NCBI GenBank assembly: GCA_013146195.2
Contig: CM028380.1
Span: 78,248,556-78,312,555, forward strand
Source of the DNA: Codonopsis lanceolata
Lineage: Eukaryota; Streptophyta; Magnoliopsida; Asterales; Campanulaceae
DNA: 64,000 nucleotides
Reading direction: 5' to 3'
Positions 57,371-64,000 of this stretch are shown piece by piece. Each line of letters begins with the position of its first letter. Within the stretch, counting starts at the first letter, position 1. The notes beneath the pieces are model-generated. The model searched no databases, was not told the origin of the DNA, and worked only from the letters and a program-made list of their open reading frames with translations. A program made the position numbers and the translations under genes.

Positions 57371-58455
57371 TGTAAGGGTAAAATAGGCATGACCTATTTT
57401 ATCTTGTTTTCACCTTTCTTGGTCAAAGAAGAATTTTATTTTAGTCAATGTTTATTCTAGGTGTTAGATTTTGTTTAGATTATTTTTGGTAGATTGGTTT
57501 TGATTTTTGATAGGAAAATCTTTCAAATCTTTCAAAAGATTTGATCTTTCAAATCTTTCAAAAGATTTAGGCAACATATTTTTGGTAACTAGATTTATGT
57601 AAATAAATTTGTTATTTGATGTATCTTAGTCTTAATAGGAAACATAATCTTTCTTAATATTGTATTAATCTCTTTCCTAGTAGGAATTGTTTTCCTTGTG
57701 CCGTGTTCTACAGGCTGGTGCGCTATATATATGAGGTGATTGGTTGAGATACACGCCGCAAGAGCTTACAAGAGAGAAACTACGCAAAGAAGACCGAGAG
57801 CCGAGAGCATATAGAAGGTATCGCTCGTAAGTGCTTGTAAGAGAGAGTCGATCCGCTTTTGGTGTGTGCCGAGAGAGCCTTGAATCGTAGAATATTCGAA
57901 AGCAAGAGGTGTAAGAGAGTTTTTCAATCCGTAAGTCTTGTGTGTCAATCTTGTGAGAAGAAAACAACTTCTAATACACGAAGACCATTCTCGCATTTTT
58001 TATACCGGAGCCGCGCCGCTGCTTAACTCTTCAGAACACACCTTGTGTTTCCTCGAAGCTTGTGTTTCGTGCTTCCTGTTTGTGTGAAGTCGTTCTTGTT
58101 TTTAATTCTTTCTTCCCACGTTTGTTCTAGTAGTTTATGTGGGTTTTGTGATTCTCCAAGATTATATATCTTGTGAGAATTTTGTGTTTATTATTAAGTT
58201 CCAAAAACAGTGTTGATCTTAATAAAGTTTGTTGCCTTGAGGCGTGATCAACAAGTTTGATACTTGTAGATTGTTTTTGTGTGATTTTCTGTCTTTCTAA
58301 GTCTGTTTGTTTTTAAATCTTAAAACAATTCTTCCGCTGCAATTTTTTGTGAAACACTTTCAGTTCACATTGTTACAGCCATTGTTGCAACATTCACTGC
58401 AACATTGACTGTAACATCGTTCCATATTGAGTTTCCGTGGCATCGCGTTCTTTCA
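57371..58455 (+). repeat. 5' LTR, 1085 bp
   Basis: TATA-like CTATATATAT at 57724-57733. It contains the short direct repeat ATCTTTCAAATCTTTCAAAA (twice, 57520-57570). It is identical to the 3' LTR over about the first 335 and the last 370 bases, but clearly different between about 57707 and 58080. Confidence 0.95.
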
Positions 58456-58457
58456 AT

Positions 58458-58469
58458 TGGTATCAGAGC
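58458..58469 (+). promoter_or_regulatory. Primer-binding site
   Basis: TGGTATCAGAGC, complementary to the 3' end of plant initiator Met-tRNA as in most Copia elements, two bases after the LTR end. Confidence 0.92.
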
Positions 58470-58512
58470 CTACTCTTGATATCACTAAGAGTCGATTCTG
58501 TTTAAAGACGTG

Positions 58513-60174
58513 ATGGATTCTCAGTATGAGAACGTGGTTCGTCCTCCTACTCTCACAAATGCTAATTATTCTATATGGAAAGTCAAGATGCGCATCTTCA
58601 TCAAATCCATTGATGAAAGAGCGTGGCTTGCTGTTTTAAATGGTTGGAGTCCTCCCAAAACTGTAGATTCGGATGGTGATGTCAAGATCACCAAAGAATC
58701 TGAGTGGACCAATGATGATAGGAACACTGCTTCTTTTAACTCAAAAGCCTTGTCTGCAATTTATAAGGCCTTAGATGCAAATACTTTTAAGGTGATAGCA
58801 AATTATGAATCTGCCAAAGATGTGTGGGAGGCCCTTCAGACTTTATGTGAAGGACTTGCCAATGTTCGTTCTTCTGAACTAAGAATGCCCAGCACTCAGT
58901 TTGCCTTGAATGCTGTTTGTGATTCTGATTCTGAAAATGCAGATGTTTCAGCCAATGTGTCACCCGATGTTGCAACATCAGGAGCAACATTGGGAGAGAC
59001 ATTGAGCAGAAACAGGAACAATTTCTTCTGTTTTAATTCCACAATTGCAGAGGATGATGGTGACACAGATTCAGACCTGCTAGAAGGTTACAAAGAGTTG
59101 TACAAAGATTGGGAAAAGAGAGCTCATCAAGTTATAGTGCTTGGAAAGGCAAACGAACTGCTGAAAAAGGCTAATGAAGAACAAAAAGAATGCATAGTGA
59201 GGCTGGAGAGTGTCCTAAGTAGAAAGGATGTGGAGATTGAGAAGTTAAAGGAGCAGCTTACTCAAGCAAAAGAGACCATGACCAAGTGGAATTCTAGCAA
59301 ACAAAAGGTTGATGATCTGCTGAATTCTGGTAATACTTCTAGATCAGGTATTGGTTTTGTCCCTAAGGTATTTGTGAAAGAGGGAGAAGGAACATCTGGA
59401 ACCGAACAGACCAATGAAAGTTTTCATGAAACTGTTTTCTGTGAAAAACCGAGAGTAAGAAAGAAAAATTATGTTTGTCACTTCTGCCATAAGCCTGGTC
59501 ACATACAACCCTTTTGTTTTCTGAAAAAGGCCATGTATGAGAATGAAATGAGGCAAGATTTCTTTGAAAAAACTCATTGGCAGAACCGTATGAAGCAGCC
59601 AATGCGCCAGCCAATGTTGCAACATTGGCAGACACATTGGAAGCCTCATTCAAAGACAAATCAGAAATTTTTCAAAAATCTCCAACCCAAAGTTTTTAAA
59701 CAGATGTGGGTTCCTAAGGGTAGTAATGACAAAGGCAAGTCCAAATATTGTGAACCCTTTGATATATGTCCTGGTTCTAAGCCGTCCTATGATGAACCTC
59801 CTCCAAAATCTTCAGAACCAGTATCTGAAACCAGTAAATCTGCACATGATCAGACTAAACTTGCATATTCTGAAAGTTCAACCAATGTTATTCACAATGT
59901 TTCACCCAATGTTTCACCCAATGTTGCAACAATGGGAGCAACATTGGACAGAAACTTGGCAGATTCAGAAACAGGTCCTGAACTTTCAGAATCAGGTCCT
60001 GTACATTCAGAAAATCAGTCAAATTTGAATGGTTGCAGCCATGATATTCCTAGCCGTATTCAGAAAAACCATCCAATCTCTCAAGTGATAGGTGATATTC
60101 ATGATGGGATATACACAAGGAGAAGAAGTAAGGTTGAATCTCAAAAATTTGCATGCTTATCAAAATATTTTTGA
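58513..60174 (+). CDS. Copia Gag polyprotein (gag-only ORF)
   Basis: 553 codons from the ATG at 58513 (the ORF opens one codon earlier with GTG). Residues 10-35 have PPTLTNANYSIWKVKMRIFI, the start of plant Copia gag. Residues 60-115 hold the UBN2-type core (WTNDDRNTASFNSKALSAIY, then YESAKDVWEALQTLCEG). Residues about 190-275 are charged and heptad-like (coiled coil). Residues 322-335 are a CCHC zinc knuckle CHFCHKPGHIQPFC that binds RNA. Two segments repeat NVSP-x-VAT-x-GATL. The C-terminal part is Ser/Pro-rich. The frame then stops, so Gag would be made without Pol. Gag packages element RNA in a virus-like particle; this copy could supply Gag to relatives. Confidence 0.9.
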   Translation: MDSQYENVVRPPTLTNANYSIWKVKMRIFIKSIDERAWLAVLNGWSPPKTVDSDGDVKITKESEWTNDDRNTASFNSKALSAIYKALDANTFKVIANYESAKDVWEALQTLCEGLANVRSSELRMPSTQFALNAVCDSDSENADVSANVSPDVATSGATLGETLSRNRNNFFCFNSTIAEDDGDTDSDLLEGYKELYKDWEKRAHQVIVLGKANELLKKANEEQKECIVRLESVLSRKDVEIEKLKEQLTQAKETMTKWNSSKQKVDDLLNSGNTSRSGIGFVPKVFVKEGEGTSGTEQTNESFHETVFCEKPRVRKKNYVCHFCHKPGHIQPFCFLKKAMYENEMRQDFFEKTHWQNRMKQPMRQPMLQHWQTHWKPHSKTNQKFFKNLQPKVFKQMWVPKGSNDKGKSKYCEPFDICPGSKPSYDEPPPKSSEPVSETSKSAHDQTKLAYSESSTNVIHNVSPNVSPNVATMGATLDRNLADSETGPELSESGPVHSENQSNLNGCSHDIPSRIQKNHPISQVIGDIHDGIYTRRRSKVESQKFACLSKYF

Positions 60175-60204
60175 GAGAAGCCTTAAATCTTTTATGGTTG
60201 CTTC

Positions 60205-60505
60205 AAATGATCAAAGATTATGTGTTCACATTGATGTGTTAACCTTGTTTTTTGATAACACCTATGCATTTTTCTTAGCACAAAAATCCAGTTCATTATT
60301 CTCGAACTAATCACATTAATATAAGACACCATTTTTTTAGAGACTTGGTTGATTATGTAAATTGTTTGCATTGAACATGTTGGGACCGAAAATCATCTTG
60401 CTGATATATTTGCCAAGTGTCTTGTTTTTGAGAGATTTTTCAATCTTTGGAAATCTCTTGTGTTTTGTGTGCCATATGTCTTTACACTTAGTTAATTATT
60501 AAAAA
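60205..60505 (+). pseudogene. RNase H C-terminal remnant of Copia pol
   Basis: Three short frame segments together follow the end of Copia RNase H: DNTYAFFLAQ (compare DNxSAIxLAxNP), then in the next frame SRTNHINIRHHFFRDLVD, then IEHVGTENHLADIFAKCL. Stops and frame changes separate them. This is the scar left when the rest of pol was deleted. Confidence 0.85.
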
Positions 60506-61678
60506 AAAAAAAAAAAAAAAAATTTAGGCATGATTGCATTTTGTCTTTAGAGGGCACTCTAGATCATTGTTTCACATGTATGTGCCTCTTGTGGTTGCTT
60601 GGGAATTTCATTCAAAATCTGTTGTGGTTTCATTGTTATGATTTTCTCTCTCTCTCCAAGTTCTTGAGTATGTTTAAAGTCCACAAAGGAAAGAGCTACC
60701 TTTTGAAATTTTTGGGATGCTGCAATTTGTCAAAGTACTATGGAGCTTAGGCTTTCATGGGTTGATCTTGATTAAATTGACTCCCCTTAATTGAAAAAGT
60801 GTGAAAGCTACCTAACGGAAAAGAGCTACCTATGAACAAGGTTGTGGCACCTTTCTTTTGGGACTATGAATCTTCGGATTTCATGGGTTGATCAAATGCA
60901 AAATTGCTTCCCTTGGTAAATAGTGTGAAAGGTTCCTAGTGGCATGTGTTGAATAGCTTGAAATAAAGTAGAGCTATATTCCTAGGGAAATAAAGTACCT
61001 ATGGAGTTTGGTTGTGAAAAAATTATTATCTTGGGAGAGAAATTTGGTTGAGAAAATAAAAAAAAAAAAAAGAAAAACAAAATTGAAATTAAAATCACAA
61101 TTTTGGCGAATGCATCTCCCAATGCAGCAACATTAGAAACTACATCTTTTGATCTGGTCTTTATCACTTGTGTGTGATTGCATTTTTTTTTATTTCTTTT
61201 GCCTAGCTTTTAGTTATCATGTTTTTAGGCATAACATTTTAGGACATGCATTGTTGGCATCGATATCAGCTTGGTGAAATTTTGTCCTATACTCAAACTG
61301 TGCAAATCAATTTTCAAAAATCTCCATGTTGAAAATATTTAGTGATTGTCTAATTTTTGTGGGAAACTAAGAGGTTTTGAATCTGGATATGATGTGCTCA
61401 GTTTTTGCTAAGTGGTGTGATTAAATCTTGGTGAACACTTCATTGTGTTTTTCAAAATCTTTGATTTTTTAGAATTCCTAAAAGATGATTTTATCTCTCT
61501 TCCTTTTCCGGTCAAATAGGGGGAGAGAGATCAAGTGTTTCTTGTCATGGTGATGATTTCTGTTTTGTGCTCCTTGCACAAATTCAGGAGGAGATGAGTT
61601 TTTCTAACCAATGCAGGTTAGGTGATTTGATTGGTGTTGTATAAACACTTGTTTTTTGATTTGACCAAAAGGTTCAAC
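60506..61678 (+). other. Non-coding 3' internal region of the Copia element
   Basis: Contains a 22-base A run (60501-60522), loosely repeated blocks with ATGGGTTGATC and GAGCTACCT (60740-61010), and one more copy of the CAATGCAGCAACATT motif (61112-61126). No gene. Confidence 0.7.
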
Positions 61679-61690
61679 AAAGGGGGAGAT
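61679..61690 (+). promoter_or_regulatory. Polypurine tract
   Basis: AAAGGGGGAGAT directly before the 3' LTR, the second-strand primer site. Confidence 0.9.
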
Positions 61691-62768
61691 TGTAAGGGTA
61701 AAATAGGCATGACCTATTTTATCTTGTTTTCACCTTTCTTGGTCAAAGAAGAATTTTATTTTAGTCAATGTTTATTCTAGGTGTTAGATTTTGTTTAGAT
61801 TATTTTTGGTAGATTGGTTTTGATTTTTGATAGGAAAATCTTTCAAATCTTTCAAAAGATTTGATCTTTCAAATCTTTCAAAAGATTTAGGCAACATATT
61901 TTTGGTAACTAGATTTATGTAAATAAATTTGTTATTTGATGTATCTTAGTCTTAATAGGAAACATAATCTTTCTTAATATTGTATTAATCTCTTTCCTAG
62001 TAGGAATTGTTTTCCTTGTGCCGTGTTTTACAGGCTGGTGCGCTATATATATAGAGGTGATTTCTGGTTGAGATACACTGCAAGAGCTTACAAGAGAGAA
62101 ACTACTAGAAGACCGAGGCGAGAGCATATAGAAGGTATCGTTCGGAAGTGCTTGTGAGAAGAGTCGATCGTTTTGGTGTGTCTTAGAGAGCCTTGAATCG
62201 AGAGAATATTCGAAAGCAAGAGGTGTAAGAGAGTTTTTCAATCCGAAGTCTTGTGTGTCAATCTTGTGAGAAGAAAACAACTTCTAATACACGAAGACCA
62301 TTACGCATTTTTTATACTATTTGGAGCTGCTGCTGTTTAACTCTTCGAGAACACGACCTTGTGTTTCTGAAAGCTTGTGTTCGTGCTTCTGTTTGTGTGA
62401 AGTCGTTCTTGTTTTTAATTCTTTCTTCCCACGTTTGTTCTAGTAGTTTATGTGGGTTTTGTGATTCTCCAAGATTATATATCTTGTGAGAATTTTGTGT
62501 TTATTATTAAGTTCCAAAAACAGTGTTGATCTTAATAAAGTTTGTTGCCTTGAGGCGTGATCTACAAGTTTGATACTTGTAGATTGTTTTTGTGTGATTT
62601 TCTGTCTTTCTAAGTCTGTTTGTTTTTAAATCTTAAAACAATTCTTCCGCTGCAATTTTTTGTGAAACACTTTCAGTTCACATTGTTACAGCCATTGTTG
62701 CAACATTCACTGCAACATTGACTGTAACATCGTTCCATATTGAGTTTCCGTGGCATCGCGTTCTTTCA
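61691..62768 (+). repeat. 3' LTR, 1078 bp
   Basis: Pair of the 5' LTR. Differences lie almost only between about 62027 and 62395 and are mostly small indels and changes near CG dinucleotides. The ORFs within (61915-62489) are shadows. Confidence 0.95.
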
Positions 62769-62773
62769 GTCTT

Positions 62774-64000
62774 ATTTTATAGAAAATTGACATGTGGCGG
62801 TCATTTCACAGAAAGTTGTTACGTGGCAACATCAATATCTATTTTAGTAATAGAAGAAACAATTAACATAAAATTGTCTCCTAAATAACTTGTATAAATT
62901 GTCTCCTAAATAACTCGTATAAATTGTCTTCTGTTTTAATAATAGAAGAAACAATTAACATAAAATTGTCTCCTAAATAACTCGTATAAATAAAATAGTA
63001 TAAGGATATGAGAATTGAAGAGTACAAGTTAAACTTGTTTAAATTAATAGGATACAATTTGGTTATAAATTAAACTACACTTGAAAAAAAAATTAAAAAA
63101 TATTGTCATGTTTTGTAGAAAATTGACACATGACAGCCATTTTTTAGAAAGCCGCCACGTGCCAACATCAGTTTATGATTTAGTAATAGCATTTAGTAAC
63201 TAATATTAAACTTTGATGCACCTACGATGTAGAATCTATTTAATACAATTGACATTTGAACATTACACGTTGACAACCAAAATCTAAATAAATAAAGACA
63301 AAATTGGAATTGACGCGGCTCATAATCCAAGGGCTACTTGTGTAAAAAGTTTTTACATCGCTAGTTGATGAAAAATTTACTCAATTAATAATTAATAGAT
63401 ATAGATTAATAGAAGAAAAGATTAACATAAAATTGTCTCATAAATAACTTATATAAATAAAATAGTTTAAGGAGATGAAAATGGATAGAATTTGAAGAGT
63501 TTAAGTAAAGTTAAACTTGTATAAATTAAATAGGATACAATTTGGTTTTTAATTAAACTATACTTGACAAAAACAAAACCAAAATATTGTCTTATTTTAT
63601 AGAAAATTGACACGTGACAGCCATTTCACAGGAAGTTGTCACGTGACAATATTTGAGTATTATTATATAGTGGTTAGCATGTATTGAGAACACACATTTG
63701 ATTAATTGATTCACAACTCTCAAGATTTATTGAAAATGTGCAAATATGCACACGTGGTTAAGCATTTAATAGGAGTAGCAACCAATTGAAAATATGTAAA
63801 TACAAATATCTTTTTGTGCATACTTAATTTAGTGATTAATTAAAATGAGCAAATAACCTTGTAATAAGAACAAATGTGTTATAAAAAACATGTTCATTGA
63901 ATACATGTGATTACAAAATAAAATATAATCACAATTAATTATAAAAAAGTTCGCTATGGAAATCATATATGACTTGTCTGTATTTAAAAATTTTGTGTCT
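62774..64000. repeat. Repeat units continuing after the Copia insertion
   Basis: TATAGAAAATTGACA(T/C)GTG-type words start units near 62778, 63118 and 63600. MITE M2 copy 4 lies at 63207-63380. A short local duplication of ATAAAATTGTCTCCTAAATA occurs at 62865-62985. From 63651 on, the sequence matches the dispersed repeat at 40797-41150. No gene. Confidence 0.7.

Larger units (their letters stand above)
57366..62773 (+). mobile_element. Complete non-autonomous Copia LTR retrotransposon (SIRE-like?)
   Basis: Perfect 5-bp target duplications GTCTT (57366-57370 and 62769-62773) flank two LTRs (57371-58455, 1085 bp; 61691-62768, 1078 bp), each TGTAAGGG...TTTCA. A Met-tRNA-type primer site starts 3 bases after the 5' LTR, and a polypurine tract lies directly before the 3' LTR. 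Internally there is only a gag ORF (58513-60174), a frame-shifted RNase H remnant (about 60210-60505) and non-coding sequence with a 22-base A run (60501-60522). Protease, integrase and RT are absent. It can move only with proteins of a related autonomous element. The related repeat unit at 63585-63625 reads straight through the insertion site and confirms the boundaries. The lineage is inferred from the gag N-terminus. Confidence 0.95.

Noticed and set aside
59344..59659. Minus-strand ORFs opposite gag, including NVSANVATLAG
   Set aside because: They arise because the motif in gag is palindromic; they are shadows of the plus-strand gag.
61915..62489. ORFs inside the 3' LTR (and 57677-57996 in the 5' LTR)
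   Set aside because: Both LTR copies differ by indels in this region and no frame is conserved.
1..64000. CRISPR arrays, bacterial operons, rRNA or organelle insertions
   Set aside because: No regular spacer-repeat arrays, no rRNA cores and no organelle gene sequence were seen on either strand.

Overview
This window is a piece of flowering-plant nuclear DNA, most likely a eudicot. It is AT-rich, its genes have short GT-AG introns, and it is packed with plant-type transposable elements (Copia and Gypsy LTR elements, hAT, Stowaway-like and PIF-like MITEs, a tRNA-type SINE). There are no bacterial operons or CRISPR arrays. One 100-base run of N at 10535-10634 marks a scaffold gap. I cannot name the species.

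Three genes can be rebuilt exon by exon. Two are paralogous three-exon F-box/LRR/FBD genes on the plus strand (20364-21935 and 45350-46992). They share intron positions, an identical 180-nt second exon and the same TATA-box context. The third is a six-exon small-GTPase gene of the plant Spg1/Tem1-like family (SGP) on the minus strand (47188-49442). It is convergent with the second F-box gene and has an apparent one-base frame break just after the P-loop. Smaller gene traces are the first two exons of an AP-5 zeta-like gene (5993-6343), a Ser/Pro-rich ORF of unknown function (36072-36593, minus), a broken plant-mobile-domain gene inside a TIR element (3200-4280, minus), and further decayed copies of the F-box gene (27650-31200 and 42945-43125).

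Layout. 1-8300: an intact hAT MITE, the TIR element with the PMD pseudogene, a degenerate tandem array, the AP-5 zeta fragment and repeats. 8571-10534: the 3' half of a Copia element on minus. 10635-15376: the 3' half of a Gypsy element on plus, with antisense ORF debris. 17055-17861: a solo Copia-type LTR. 18900-31200: F-box gene 1, a SINE, a LINE-like ORF fragment, a self-nested hAT pair, and a head-to-head inverted pair of F-box pseudogene 3' ends, one arm carrying an 800-bp hAT insertion. 31800-45000: MITEs, an AAT-rich microsatellite, a PIF-like MITE next to the Ser/Pro-rich ORF, a Gypsy LTR and an F-box relic. 45000-49650: F-box gene 2 and SGP. 50900-56200: MITEs and a solo LTR related to the one at 14700-15376. 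57366-62773: a complete non-autonomous Copia element with 5-bp target duplications, two LTRs, PBS, PPT, a gag-only ORF and an RNase H scar.

The F-box proteins would act as substrate receptors of SCF ubiquitin ligases, and SGP as a signalling GTPase; nothing here ties them into one pathway. The most thought-provoking structure is the inverted F-box pseudogene pair. If transcribed through, it would fold into a hairpin matching the 3' ends of the intact F-box genes, so it is a candidate small-RNA source, but this is inference. The second is a palindromic DNA motif scattered through the gag-only Copia element and read in two different frames within one ORF.
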